Of a stretch of 64,000 nucleotides of DNA, positions 1-8,749 are shown in pieces. The stretch covers positions 108,784 to 172,783 of the forward strand of contig DATLVI010000010.1 in NCBI GenBank assembly GCA_035577545.1, given 5' to 3'. Under the pieces are notes generated by a model that ran no database searches, was not told where the DNA came from, and worked only from the letters and a program-made list of their open reading frames with translations. Source of the DNA: Verrucomicrobiia bacterium. Lineage in GTDB: Bacteria; Verrucomicrobiota; Verrucomicrobiia; Palsa-1439. A program made the position numbers and the translations under genes. Positions within the stretch are counted from its first letter, which is position 1. Each line of letters starts with the position of its first letter.

Positions 1-423
1 AACGAAATCGTGGCCGTGATCGGCGACCGCGATTTTTCGGCGGGGAATCGCACGGTTGAGTTTTTTGGGAGACCGGCGCGGTTGCCGGAGGGGCCGGCCA
101 AGTTGGCGCTGGCGACCGGGGCGCCGCTGATACCGACCTTCATGATTCGGTTGCCTGATGATACGTTCGCGTACATCGTCGACGAACCGATTTGGGCTGA
201 CAAATCACGACAGAACCTGGACGACATCATGCGGCAGGTTGCCGTGGCGCTTGAGCGCGTGATTCGCCAGCACAGCGAGCAGTGGTTCCTCTTTCACGAT
301 CTTTGGGACATCGAATCCGACCGCGCGCTGGCCACGGCCACGGCCTTCGGCACGTCCGCGGGCGATCCCGCGGCGGAGAATCCTGAAAAAGTTTCGCGGC
401 GACAGGACAAGACCGGAGCATGA
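1..423 (+). CDS. Lipid A biosynthesis-type lysophospholipid acyltransferase, C-terminal part
   Basis: The reading frame is open from the first base, so the N-terminus lies outside the window. The visible 140 residues carry the late part of the LpxL/HtrB-like acyltransferase fold: a GDRDFS segment, the FFGRPARLPEGPAKLALATG block that matches the acyl-acceptor region, and the PLIPTFMIR strand. The N-terminal HX4D catalytic motif is not visible. Family members add a secondary acyl chain to lipid A precursors at the inner membrane. The stop overlaps the next gene's start as ATGA, so the two are probably cotranscribed and translationally coupled. The family call is good; the exact substrate is not known. 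Confidence 0.8.
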   Translation, partial: NEIVAVIGDRDFSAGNRTVEFFGRPARLPEGPAKLALATGAPLIPTFMIRLPDDTFAYIVDEPIWADKSRQNLDDIMRQVAVALERVIRQHSEQWFLFHDLWDIESDRALATATAFGTSAGDPAAENPEKVSRRQDKTGA

Positions 424-1091
424 CCCGTCGTGTCATTGCGTTGATTCCCGCCTACAACGAAGCGGCGCGAGTCGGCGAAGTTATCGCCGGGGCGCGTCCG
501 CACGTGGACGAAGTCATTGTGATTGATGACGGCTCGAAGGATGGCACGGCCGCCGCGGCGGAAAAGGCGGGGGCCAAAGTTCTCCGCCACGAGCAGAACC
601 GCGGGAAGGGCGGGGCGATCGCCACGGCCCTCGACTACTTTGGTCGGTCGGACGCCGAGTTCGCCATTCTCCTGGATGCAGACGGCCAGCATGACCCGGC
701 GGAAATCGTGAAGTTCATCGAAACCGCCGGGCGCGAGCAAGCGGATGTCGTCGTGGGCACGCGCATGGGCAACACCAAGGATATGCCGCTGGTGCGTCGA
801 CTTACCAACCGATTCACTTCGTGGGTCACCGGCAAGCTGGCGCGCCAACAAATTCCCGACAGTCAATGCGGTTATCGATTGCTGCGACGCAACGTCCTGG
901 GAGATTTGCGGCTCTCGACCGCGCGTTTCGAGACCGAGACAGAAATGCTCGTCCAAGCCGCGCGCGCCGGCCATAGGATCATCAGTATTCCCATCCGCAC
1001 GATTTACGAAAGCGGTCGCCCGAGCCACATCCATCCGTCGCGGGACACGATACGATTCTTCAAGTTCGTGCGGAAGTATTGGAGGGGGTGA
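420..1091 (+). CDS. Family 2 glycosyltransferase (dolichyl-phosphate mannose synthase-like)
   Basis: This 223-residue protein is a single GT-A domain with no transmembrane tail. It shows the N-terminal IPAYNEA strand, the nucleotide-binding VIDDGSKDGT motif, the metal-binding LLDADGQHDP motif and a late SQCGYRLLRR segment, all typical of DPM1-like GT2 enzymes that transfer a sugar from a nucleotide donor to a lipid carrier. It follows a lipid A-type acyltransferase with a four-base overlap, which suggests a role in envelope lipid or polysaccharide synthesis. The sugar and acceptor cannot be read from sequence. Confidence 0.88.
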   Translation: MTRRVIALIPAYNEAARVGEVIAGARPHVDEVIVIDDGSKDGTAAAAEKAGAKVLRHEQNRGKGGAIATALDYFGRSDAEFAILLDADGQHDPAEIVKFIETAGREQADVVVGTRMGNTKDMPLVRRLTNRFTSWVTGKLARQQIPDSQCGYRLLRRNVLGDLRLSTARFETETEMLVQAARAGHRIISIPIRTIYESGRPSHIHPSRDTIRFFKFVRKYWRG

Positions 1092-1401
1092 GGCCGGGTT
1101 GGGACGGTGTGTCAGATGTACAGTGTAGTGAGTTGACCCCAATGACCCCAATGATAAGGGGCGGGGGCCTATATACGTTTTTGCGAAACGAACCCATTTT
1201 GAGGGGTTTTTGGAGTCGATTTTATTGAGAAGTGGGTTCGTTTCAAGGAAACGAAGCCACCGGGGAGTCGCGACGGTGACGACCCTCCCACGTTCAGGCG
1301 GGCGCGGACGGACGGCTGGGCCAGCCCGTCCCTACCTACGACGGCGGATTGTCTTCTGGGCTGACAAGGGGGAGGGGGTGTGGTACAGGTAGCGGCCCTT
1401 T
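1092..1401. other. Intergenic region with short inverted and dispersed repeats
   Basis: I see no convincing gene here. The stretch contains GACCCCAAT twice in tandem near 1135-1152. It also contains an 11-base perfect inverted repeat, GAAACGAACCC at 1185-1195 and GGGTTCGTTTC at 1234-1244. The 17-mer TTTTGCGAAACGAACCC at 1179-1195 recurs exactly at 37117-37133. A short GC-rich palindrome, GGCTGG-G-CCAGCC, lies near 1315-1327. The open frame at 1210-1392 reads through these repeats and shows no family similarity. Confidence 0.6.
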
Positions 1402-2046
1402 ATGGAATGGATACATCAATTCGTTGACCTGTTCCTGCATCTGGATCGTCATCTGAATGACGCGATGCAGACGCATGGGACGGCGTGGACCTATGCGGTT
1501 TTGTTCGCGATCATTTTTTCCGAGACGGGGTTTGTGGTGACGCCGTTTTTGCCGGGGGACTCGCTGCTGTTTGCGGCGGGGGCGTTGGCGGCGACGCCGG
1601 GCAGTCCGTTGAGCATGGCGTGGCTGCTGGGATTGTTCTGCGTCGCGGCCATCGGGGGGAATACGGTGAACTATTCCGTTGGGCGGCTGTTCGGCGACAA
1701 GCTGGCGGCGAATTTCCCGCGAATCATCAAGCCGCGGTACCTGGAGAAGACGCACGCGTTTTATGAGAAGTACGGCGGCGAGACGATCATCATCACGCGG
1801 TTTGTGCCGATTGTGCGGACGTTTGCGCCGTTCGTGGCGGGGGTGGGGCACATGACGTACCTGAAATTCACGGCGTACAATGTGGCGGGCGGTTTGCTGT
1901 GGGTGGGGCTGCTGACGTTTGGCGGGTACTGGTTCGGGCAATTGGATTTCGTAAAGAAGCATTTCGGTATTGTGGAGTTGGCGATCATTTTTATCTCGGT
2001 GCTGCCGATGGTGATTGAGTTCTTGCGTCACCGTAAGAAAGTGTGA
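1402..2046 (+). CDS. DedA family membrane protein
   Basis: This 214-residue polytopic membrane protein has the DedA/SNARE-associated signature: an acidic residue before the re-entrant loop in SETGFVVTPFLPGDSLL, the GNTVNYSVGRLFG segment, and the RFVPIVRTFAPFVAGV arginine-containing motif, followed by terminal membrane helices. DedA proteins act at the inner membrane in lipid carrier recycling or proton-dependent membrane homeostasis. The length is normal for the family. The gene stands alone after a repeat-rich gap and just upstream of a tRNA, so neighbours give no extra clue. Confidence 0.9.
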   Translation: MEWIHQFVDLFLHLDRHLNDAMQTHGTAWTYAVLFAIIFSETGFVVTPFLPGDSLLFAAGALAATPGSPLSMAWLLGLFCVAAIGGNTVNYSVGRLFGDKLAANFPRIIKPRYLEKTHAFYEKYGGETIIITRFVPIVRTFAPFVAGVGHMTYLKFTAYNVAGGLLWVGLLTFGGYWFGQLDFVKKHFGIVELAIIFISVLPMVIEFLRHRKKV

Positions 2047-2069
2047 TTAACTGGTGTGCTGCACGAAGT

Positions 2070-2147
2070 CGGGACGTAGCGCAGTTTGGCTAGCGCGCTT
2101 GGTTCGGGACCAAGAGGTCGCGGGTTCAAATCCCGCCGTCCCGACCA
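2070..2147 (+). tRNA. tRNA-Pro (anticodon CGG)
   Basis: The full cloverleaf can be drawn. The acceptor stem is CGGGACG with CGTCCCG. A D arm with GCGC pairs follows. The anticodon stem is CTTGG/CCAAG around a TTCGGGA loop, giving anticodon CGG (reads CCG, proline). The T arm is GCGGG-TTCAAAT-CCCGC, then discriminator A and an encoded CCA. The total is 78 bases including CCA. Confidence 0.96.
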
Positions 2148-2473
2148 TTTTTCTAAATGGTCGAAGGTAGAATAGCGTCGCGTGCCCAGATGTCCGTCGG
2201 GAGGGTCGCATGCTCAAATTTTTTCGAGCGCCCCACTTGTGAGTACACCGCCAAACCAGCGGCTTTTCAGGCGCGTTCTGCGTAGGTATAAGTGCGTCCT
2301 CAAAGGAGCACGGAACCGCTTGAGGGAGGCAGGATGCCTGGAGAATCGGACACTGTCGAAGGCGTCTCCATCAATAGTGGTGGGAAAGCCCGGAGCATTC
2401 CCAACGGCATGGCACCGCGCCGGTTTATGCCCCCATCGCACCGCGTTGGTGGAGTCTGTCAAAGAGCATAGCC
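2148..2473. other. Intergenic region after tRNA-Pro
   Basis: A perfect 9-base inverted repeat, CGACCATTT-TTCT-AAATGGTCG, spans 2142-2163 and includes the last six bases of the tRNA gene. No T-run follows, so it is not a classic terminator. The open frame at 2182-2514 has unusual composition and no recognisable domain. I found no integrase or phage gene beside the tRNA. Confidence 0.5.
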
Positions 2474-2502
2474 TTTACACGACGGAAAACCTCGACTATA
2501 AG
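2474..2502 (+). promoter_or_regulatory. Sigma70-type promoter of the RND efflux operon
   Basis: A TTTACA -35 box (2474-2479) is separated by exactly 17 bases from a TATAAG -10 box (2497-2502). It sits 23 bases before the start codon of the adaptor gene and faces the operon. The match and spacing are good; no repressor operator or local regulator gene was recognised. Confidence 0.65.
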
Positions 2503-2525
2503 GCCTTATCCTAAAATCAGGTTTC

Positions 2526-3674
2526 ATGAATTCTGATTTCAAACAGCAAATCGTAGCGATCAGCACTGTTTTGCTGCTAGTTGCCAGCGGGTGTTCGAAG
2601 GCGTCACCCGCACGGACCCCGCCGCCTCCGCAGGTGACCGTCGTTCAGCCAATCACGCGCGAAGTTGTCGAATGGGACGAATACATCGGCCGCTTGGAAT
2701 CGCCGGAGACGGTCGAGGTCCGGGCGCGCGTCAGCGGCTATCTCGACAAAGTGCATTTCAAGGAAGGCAAGGAGGTGAAGAAGGGCGACCTCTTGTTCAC
2801 TATTGATCCGCGTCCGTACCAGGCGGAATACGACCGCGCCGACGCCGACCATCAACGCTCGCTGAGCCAGGCAGAGTTGGCCAAGAATGATTTTGAGCGT
2901 GCCCAAAGACTGATCGCGACCAAAGCCATCTCCGAGGAGGATTTTGACACGAAAGGCAAGACTTACACCGCAGCCCAAGCGGCTGTGATGTCAGCCAAGG
3001 CCGCGGAGGACTCCGCGAGACTTAATCTCGAATTTACGGAAATTCACTCGCCTATTGATGGACGCATCAGCCGAGCACTGGTCACGCAAGGAAATCTTAT
3101 CAGTGGCGGCGTCTCGGGTGCAGGCGCGACGCTTCTGACCACCGTCGTTTCGCTCGATCCGCTTTATCTCTATAGCGACGCCGACGAGCGCGCCATCTTG
3201 AAATACCTTAAGCTTCGTCGGGAAGGCAGCCGGGTCAGCGCGCGCGACGAACAAATCCCGGCCGAGATGGAATTGTCCGACGAGACCGGTTTTCCGCACA
3301 AAGGCTTCATAGATTTTGTGGATAACCGGGTCGATCCGAGCACCGGGACCATGCGCGCCCGCGGCGTATTTGCCAACACGGACCACAGCTTGAGTCCGGG
3401 ATTCTTTGGGCGCATCCGCATCCCCGGCAGCGGGAAGTATCCGGCCCTGTTGATTCCCGACCGGGCATTGGGCTCAGACCAAGCACTGAAGTTCGTCTAT
3501 GTCGTCAACGCGGAGAAGAAGGTAGAGTTCCGACCGGTCACGATTGGCCCGATCATCGATGGCTTGCGCGTGGTGAAGACCGGGCTCAAGGCCGGCGAGC
3601 CAATCATCGTGGAAGGATTGCTGCGCGTGCGACCGGGGGTCGTGGTGGACGCGAAGCCGCCGGAGACGAAATGA
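2526..3674 (+). CDS. RND efflux periplasmic adaptor (AcrA/MexA family lipoprotein)
   Basis: This 382-residue protein is the membrane fusion subunit of a tripartite pump. A lipoprotein signal ends in LLVASGC, placing the lipidated cysteine at residue 23. It is followed by a proline-rich linker and the family order: a barrel-sandwich half with VSGYLDKVHFKEGKEVKKGD, an alpha hairpin containing the SLSQAELAKNDFERAQRL heptads, the second lipoyl half ending IHSPIDGRISRALV, then beta-barrel and membrane-proximal domains. Its stop overlaps the pump gene by four bases. The whole adaptor-pump-channel set follows in order, so the pump is structurally complete. Substrates are unknown. Confidence 0.95.
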   Translation: MNSDFKQQIVAISTVLLLVASGCSKASPARTPPPPQVTVVQPITREVVEWDEYIGRLESPETVEVRARVSGYLDKVHFKEGKEVKKGDLLFTIDPRPYQAEYDRADADHQRSLSQAELAKNDFERAQRLIATKAISEEDFDTKGKTYTAAQAAVMSAKAAEDSARLNLEFTEIHSPIDGRISRALVTQGNLISGGVSGAGATLLTTVVSLDPLYLYSDADERAILKYLKLRREGSRVSARDEQIPAEMELSDETGFPHKGFIDFVDNRVDPSTGTMRARGVFANTDHSLSPGFFGRIRIPGSGKYPALLIPDRALGSDQALKFVYVVNAEKKVEFRPVTIGPIIDGLRVVKTGLKAGEPIIVEGLLRVRPGVVVDAKPPETK

Positions 3675-6600
3675 ACTTTTCCCGCTTCTTTATCGAGCGT
3701 CCCATCTTCGCAGCGGTGCTGTCCATCGTCATTGTGATTGCCGGATTGATCGCGATGACTCAACTACCCATCGCCCAGTATCCCGAAATCGTCCCACCGA
3801 CCGTGGTCGTGCGCGCCACCTATCCCGGCGCAAATCCCAAAGTGCTCGCCGAAACCGTCGCTACGCCAATCGAACAGGAGGTCAACGGCGTTGAGAACAT
3901 GCTCTACATGTCGAGCACCTCGACCAGCGACGGCATCATGGCGTTGACCATTACCTTCAAACTGGGCACGGACCTGAACACCGCACAGGTGCTCGTCCAA
4001 AACCGCGTGGCCATTGCGGTGCCCAAGTTGCCCGAAGAAGTGCGCCGTCTCGGGGTGACCACCACAAAGAGGTCGCCCGATCTCACGATGGTCGCCCATC
4101 TCGTTTCGCCGGACAACTCGCGCGACGAACTCTACCTCAGTAACTATGCCTTCCTGCAGGTGAAGGACCAGCTCGCCCGCATCCCCGGCGTCGGCGACGT
4201 GACCGTGTTCGGAGCGCGCGATTATTCAATGCGGATTTGGCTCGACCCGGAAAAACTCGCGTCGCGCAACATGACGGCCGGCGATGTCGTCCGCGCGATC
4301 CAGGAGCAAAACCTTCAGGTGGCCGCTGGTACGATTGGGCAGCCGCCCGTGCCGGCGGGCAATGATTTCCAACTGACCATTAGCACGCAGGGAAGGCTGT
4401 TGGACGAACAGGAGTTCGGTGACATCATCGTCAAACAGGGCCCGCAAGGGCAGGTCACCCATGTGCACGACGTGGCGTACGTCGAGTTGGCGGCACGGGA
4501 CTACACCGTTTCCTCGCGACTCAGCGGCAAGCCCGCCGCCGCGCTAGTGATTTTCCAGTTACCGGGGTCGAATGCGATCCAGACTTCCGACGCCGTGCGC
4601 GCGCGACTGGCGGAGTTGAAGAAGAATTTCCCGGCTGGTGTGGACTACCGGGTCATCTACGACACAACCATCTTCGCGCGTGAATCGATTCATTCGGTCG
4701 TCGAAACCTTATTCGAGGCCGTCCTGCTGGTCGTCCTTGTGGTGGTTGTCTTTCTCCAGAACTGGCGGGCGTCGATCATTCCGCTCATCGCGGTGCCGGT
4801 GTCGCTTATCGGCACGTTAGCTGTGCTGCTGGGGTTTGGCTTTTCGCTGAACAACCTTTCACTGTTCGGCCTTGTGCTGGCCGTGGGAATCGTCGTGGAC
4901 GATGCGATCGTGGTGGTCGAGAACGTCCAGCGCTGGATCGAGCATGGCCTTGCGCCACGCGAGGCGGCCTATAAGGCGATGGAGGAAGTTACGCCTGCCG
5001 TCATCGCCATTGCGGTTGGTCTCTCGGCGGTGTTCATTCCGGTCGCCTTCATTCCAGGAATTTCCGGCCAGTTCTACCGGCAGTTTGCCCTGACAATTGC
5101 GTTCTCAACGCTTCTGTCGGCGTTCAATTCCCTGACGCTCTCGCCCGCGCTCAGCGCGCTGCTCTTGAAAGCTCATGACGCCAAGAAGGATTGGTTTGCG
5201 GCCAGCATGGATCGTGTGCTTGGCTGGTTCTTTCGCTTGTTCAACAAGAGTTTCGAGGCGACGACGAAAGGCTACACGCGCGCCGTTGGCGGTACGATCC
5301 GTCGCGGCGGCATTGCATTGGCGGTGTATGGGGGGTTGATTGTGTTGGCGTGGGGCGGTTTCAAAATCGTGCCAACCGGCTTCATTCCGACGCAGGACTC
5401 GGGCTACTTGATCCTCTTCGCCCAACTCCCCGATGGCGGGAGTTTGGAGCGCACGCAAAAGGTCATCAGCCGCGCCGGCGAAATCGCCCGCGCGATTCCC
5501 GGCGTGAACGGCACGGTCGAATTTCCCGGCTACAATTTGTTCGTCGGCGCGAACCTTCCGAATGCCGGCACGATGTTTGTCCCGCTGGATGAATTCAAGG
5601 ACCGCAAAGACGCGCGGAAATCCGCGCAGTCCATCATGGCGCAGCTCAGTGCGGGCTGCGCCGAACTGCGTGACGCACGGATCGTTGTCCTGCCTCCGCC
5701 GCCGGTGCGGGGTCTGGGGAGCACGGCCGGGTTCAAGATGATGATCCAAGACCGGGCCGATCTCGGCCTCGACGCGCTCGCGGCCACGGCATTCAAGATG
5801 ATGGTCACCGGCAGCCAGACACCGGGCCTCTCGCAGGTGTTCTCGACCTTCACCACGCGCGTGCCGCAACTTTTCGTCGACGTGGATCGAGTGAAGGCCA
5901 AGAGCATGAACGTCGCGCTGAGTGATGTGAACGACACGCTGCAAATCTATCTCGGCTCGCTCTACGTGAATGACTTCAATCGGTTCGGCCGCACATATCA
6001 AGTCACTGCCCAGGCCGATGCGAGCTTTCGGCTTCATCCCGAGGACATCCGCAAACTCAAGACCCGGAATGCCGCCGGTGACATGTTGCCGCTGGGCGCG
6101 CTCATTGATGTCCGCGAGACTACCGGCCCGGACAAAGTGATCCGGTATAACCTGTACCCGGCCGCCGACATCAACGGCGTCGCCATGCCCGGCGTGAGTT
6201 CCGGTCAGGCCATCGCGCTGGCGCAGCAACTGGCCGCCAAGGAGTTGCCGCCGGGCATGGACTACGAATGGACGGATCTGGCGTTTCAGGAGAAAGCCGC
6301 CGGCAACACGGCCTTGCTTATTTTTCCGTTGTGCATTCTGTTGGTCTGGCTGACACACTCGGCCGAGTACGAGAGTTTCTCGTTGTCCACCGCCATCATC
6401 CTGATCGTACCGATGTGCCTGCTGTGCGGAATCACCGGCGTATTCCTGCGGCACATGGATAACAATATCTTCACCCAGATTGGCTTTATCGTTCTGGCGG
6501 GAATGAGCGTGAAGAACGCGGTGCTGATCGTCGAGTTCGCGAAGCAGCAGCAGGAACATGATCCCAAAATGTCGGCGCGCACGGCGGCCATCGAAGCGGC

Positions 6601-6868
6601 CCGTCTGCGTCTGCGACCCATCCTCATGACCAGCTTCGCGTTCATCTTCGGCGTCCTGCCGCTCATCGTCGCCACCGGCGCGGGCAGCGAAATGCGTCAG
6701 GCGCTGGGAACCGTGGTCTTCTTCGGAATGATCGGCGTCACCTTCTTCGGGCTCTTTCTCACCCCGGTATTCTATGTCGTCATCCGCAGATTGACGGCGC
6801 GCAAGGCAACCGAAGATCAGCCCGCAGCCGAAATTGCGGTCAATCCCACACCCCATGAAGCACATTGA
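3671..6868 (+). CDS. RND efflux pump inner-membrane transporter (HAE1, AcrB/MexB-like)
   Basis: At 1065 residues this is a full-length hydrophobe/amphiphile efflux transporter. It starts with MNFSRFFIERPIFAAVLSIV, the usual first helix. The proton-relay aspartates lie in GIVVDDAIVVVENV of TM4 and the partner lysine in GMSVKNAVLIVEF of TM10. Two large periplasmic loops and twelve predicted membrane helices match AcrB. The protein takes hydrophobic compounds from the inner membrane or periplasm and drives them out using the proton gradient with the adaptor and the outer-membrane channel encoded on either side. No sign of truncation was seen. Confidence 0.97.
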   Translation: MNFSRFFIERPIFAAVLSIVIVIAGLIAMTQLPIAQYPEIVPPTVVVRATYPGANPKVLAETVATPIEQEVNGVENMLYMSSTSTSDGIMALTITFKLGTDLNTAQVLVQNRVAIAVPKLPEEVRRLGVTTTKRSPDLTMVAHLVSPDNSRDELYLSNYAFLQVKDQLARIPGVGDVTVFGARDYSMRIWLDPEKLASRNMTAGDVVRAIQEQNLQVAAGTIGQPPVPAGNDFQLTISTQGRLLDEQEFGDIIVKQGPQGQVTHVHDVAYVELAARDYTVSSRLSGKPAAALVIFQLPGSNAIQTSDAVRARLAELKKNFPAGVDYRVIYDTTIFARESIHSVVETLFEAVLLVVLVVVVFLQNWRASIIPLIAVPVSLIGTLAVLLGFGFSLNNLSLFGLVLAVGIVVDDAIVVVENVQRWIEHGLAPREAAYKAMEEVTPAVIAIAVGLSAVFIPVAFIPGISGQFYRQFALTIAFSTLLSAFNSLTLSPALSALLLKAHDAKKDWFAASMDRVLGWFFRLFNKSFEATTKGYTRAVGGTIRRGGIALAVYGGLIVLAWGGFKIVPTGFIPTQDSGYLILFAQLPDGGSLERTQKVISRAGEIARAIPGVNGTVEFPGYNLFVGANLPNAGTMFVPLDEFKDRKDARKSAQSIMAQLSAGCAELRDARIVVLPPPPVRGLGSTAGFKMMIQDRADLGLDALAATAFKMMVTGSQTPGLSQVFSTFTTRVPQLFVDVDRVKAKSMNVALSDVNDTLQIYLGSLYVNDFNRFGRTYQVTAQADASFRLHPEDIRKLKTRNAAGDMLPLGALIDVRETTGPDKVIRYNLYPAADINGVAMPGVSSGQAIALAQQLAAKELPPGMDYEWTDLAFQEKAAGNTALLIFPLCILLVWLTHSAEYESFSLSTAIILIVPMCLLCGITGVFLRHMDNNIFTQIGFIVLAGMSVKNAVLIVEFAKQQQEHDPKMSARTAAIEAARLRLRPILMTSFAFIFGVLPLIVATGAGSEMRQALGTVVFFGMIGVTFFGLFLTPVFYVVIRRLTARKATEDQPAAEIAVNPTPHEAH

Positions 6869-8300
6869 AGAGCAAATCGCTGCGATCGTGGCACTGGTGA
6901 TCCTGACCGGCTGCGCGGTCGGCCCGAACTACAACCCGCCGCAAACCTCGGTCGCCGCTTCGTTTGCGAACGCCCCGACCAATACTGCGGCGGCAGACGA
7001 AACGGCGCTCGCCACGTGGTGGAACGGCTTCGGCGATGCAACGCTCAGCGATCTTGTTGCCCAGGCGATTGCGCACAATCACAATCTGCGCATAGCCACA
7101 GCCAACCTCAAGGAAGCCCGGGCTCTCCGCCGGCTTGCGATCTTCGATCTCGCGCCCACGGTGCAAGCCAATGCGGGGTACACGGACAGTCTCCTCAGCA
7201 AAGCGGCCGCAGTGCCCGGTACGCCGCGCAATCTCCGCCAAAACGAGCTTTACGATGCCAGCTTTGATGCGACTTGGGAACTCGACCTGTTCGGCCGTGT
7301 CCGCCGTTCCGTGCAAGCTGCGACTGCTGACGTCGGTTCTGTCGAAGCCACGCGACAAGACGTGCTTGTCAGTCTCACCGCCGAAATTGCGCGGAACTAT
7401 TTTGAGCTGCGCGGAGAGCAAAACCAGCTCGCGGTAGCCCGCAAGAATGCTGACGTGCAAACCAAGACGCTCGAAATTACACAATCCCTCCTCGAAGGCG
7501 GGCGTGGCACAGACTTTGACGTGTCACGCAGCCGCGCCCTGGTCAATCTGACTCTCTCGACCATTCCACCCCTGGAAGCCGCGATCCAGAAAGCGATTTA
7601 CCGTCTCACGGTATTGACCGGACGGCAGCCGCACGCTCTCCCGACAGAACTTTCCACACCGGGCTCGTTGCCGGCGGCAATGCCTGCGCTTGCGCTAGGC
7701 GATCCTGAGGCACTGCTGCGCCGTCGTCCCGACATTCGCGCTGCTGAACGTTCACTGGCAGGCGCGACCGCACGCATTGGCATCGCAACCGCCGACCTGT
7801 TTCCTCGGGTTACATTCGTTGGAAGCGTAGGGCTGCAAGCCAGCACATTTGCCGGCTTGGGGAAGGGAGGTGCTGACACGTGGACGTTCGGCCCGCAGCT
7901 CACGTGGGCCGCGTTGGACTTGGGCCGTGTGCACGCACGTATCAAAGCCGCCGATGCCAGGGCCGAAGCATCGCTTGCTTCCTACGAACTGACTGTGATC
8001 ACGGCTTTGGAAGAAACAGAAGACGCATTGGTGGACTTTGAGCGCGAACAGATACGGCAACGGTTCTTGGAGGCATCCGCCCAAGCGAGTCAACAGGCGT
8101 CCGACTTGGCGCACCAGCGTTATGAAGCCGGCGCGTCGGACTTTCTCAGCGTGCTCGATGCCGAGCGCTCCCTGTTGGAGGCGCAAGACCGTCTCGCGGC
8201 CAGCCAGACGCAAACCGCGACGTCATTGGTGGCCGTTTACAAAGCGCTCGGAGGCGGGTGGGAAATCGCGACCTCCATTAATCGATCGAACGGAAAATAA
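6855..8300 (+). CDS. Outer-membrane efflux channel lipoprotein (NodT/OprM family)
   Basis: I choose the ATG at 6855 because it gives a lipoprotein signal (VALVILTGC, cysteine 20); the open frame extends upstream to a TTG at 6834. The 481-residue protein has the NodT-type start CAVGPNYNPP, two repeated coiled-coil OEP domains and the motif FDATWELDLFGRVRRSV. These proteins form the TolC-like trimeric duct across the outer membrane. The start overlaps the pump gene by 14 bases, completing an adaptor-pump-channel operon. Confidence 0.94.
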   Translation: MKHIEEQIAAIVALVILTGCAVGPNYNPPQTSVAASFANAPTNTAAADETALATWWNGFGDATLSDLVAQAIAHNHNLRIATANLKEARALRRLAIFDLAPTVQANAGYTDSLLSKAAAVPGTPRNLRQNELYDASFDATWELDLFGRVRRSVQAATADVGSVEATRQDVLVSLTAEIARNYFELRGEQNQLAVARKNADVQTKTLEITQSLLEGGRGTDFDVSRSRALVNLTLSTIPPLEAAIQKAIYRLTVLTGRQPHALPTELSTPGSLPAAMPALALGDPEALLRRRPDIRAAERSLAGATARIGIATADLFPRVTFVGSVGLQASTFAGLGKGGADTWTFGPQLTWAALDLGRVHARIKAADARAEASLASYELTVITALEETEDALVDFEREQIRQRFLEASAQASQQASDLAHQRYEAGASDFLSVLDAERSLLEAQDRLAASQTQTATSLVAVYKALGGGWEIATSINRSNGK

Positions 8301-8313
8301 GGAAGCAGTAAAA

Positions 8314-8532
8314 ATGTCGAATGAAATTACGGTCGAGGATACCGTGGACGAATGTGATCGGGTCATGCTGAAGAATACCTACCGCGCAGCGTTATTCTCT
8401 AGTCGCACGGGTCAACGTGGTGCCAGTGGCGGCGTTGGCAGATGGAATGAAAGGTTTGTTCCCACCCAAATGAGGTTTGATCGGAAAGCGCTTTCCGCCA
8501 GCGCGCCCGCGCACGAGCTCTGTCGTTGGTAG
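8314..8532 (+). CDS. Doubtful small ORF after the efflux operon
   Basis: An ATG-initiated frame of 72 codons follows a weak ribosome site (GGAAG, eight bases upstream). The first 25 residues are acidic (MSNEITVEDTVDECDRVML); the rest is basic and low in information. Its last part overlaps the start of a decayed GIY-YIG gene in another frame. I recognise no family. It may be a remnant rather than an expressed gene. Confidence 0.2.
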   Translation: MSNEITVEDTVDECDRVMLKNTYRAALFSSRTGQRGASGGVGRWNERFVPTQMRFDRKALSASAPAHELCRW

Positions 8533-8746
8533 GTATGTCGGATGTTCGGTCGATCCCCACTGAAGGCTGGTTGAGCATAATTCCGGAGAGAGCAAATCGA
8601 CTCGTGCACGACGGCCTTTTGAGATGGCGTATGTGGAGCGACTTCCGGACCTGCCTGCTGCTCGGAAGCGAGAGCAGGAGATCAAACGGAAGAAAAGCCG
8701 TCGATATACTGACTGGCTGATTGGGGGACGAATTGGAGCGGGTTGA
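8528..8746 (+). pseudogene. Decayed GIY-YIG endonuclease gene (in-frame TGA, N-terminus lost)
   Basis: One continuous frame reads GRYVGCSVDPH, then TGA at 8561-8563, then RLVEHNSGESKSTR, RRPFEMAYVE and AARKREQEIKRKKSRRY, ending at a normal stop. This matches the small COG2827-type GIY-YIG nucleases, in which the TGA position is usually arginine, so a single CGA-to-TGA change would explain it. The first strand that carries the GIY motif cannot be found upstream in any frame. The gene therefore looks inactivated twice: a lost 5' end and a nonsense codon. TGA recoding is unlikely, because TGA also serves as the normal stop of many genes here. Confidence 0.75.
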
Positions 8747-8749
8747 TAT

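Noticed and set aside
1133..1152. Start of a CRISPR-like array from the GACCCCAAT pair
   Set aside because: Only two adjacent 9-base copies and no spacers.
2182..2514. 110-codon plus-strand frame after tRNA-Pro
   Set aside because: Codon use and composition differ from neighbours, it has no domain, and it covers the likely efflux promoter.
5105..6865. 586-codon minus-strand frame over the RND pump gene
   Set aside because: It is antisense to a certain gene, with a biased R/H/G-rich product typical of shadow frames in GC-rich coding DNA.
8561..8563. TGA recoded as an amino acid in the GIY-YIG relic
   Set aside because: TGA ends many certain genes in this window, including the efflux pump and rny, so recoding is unlikely.
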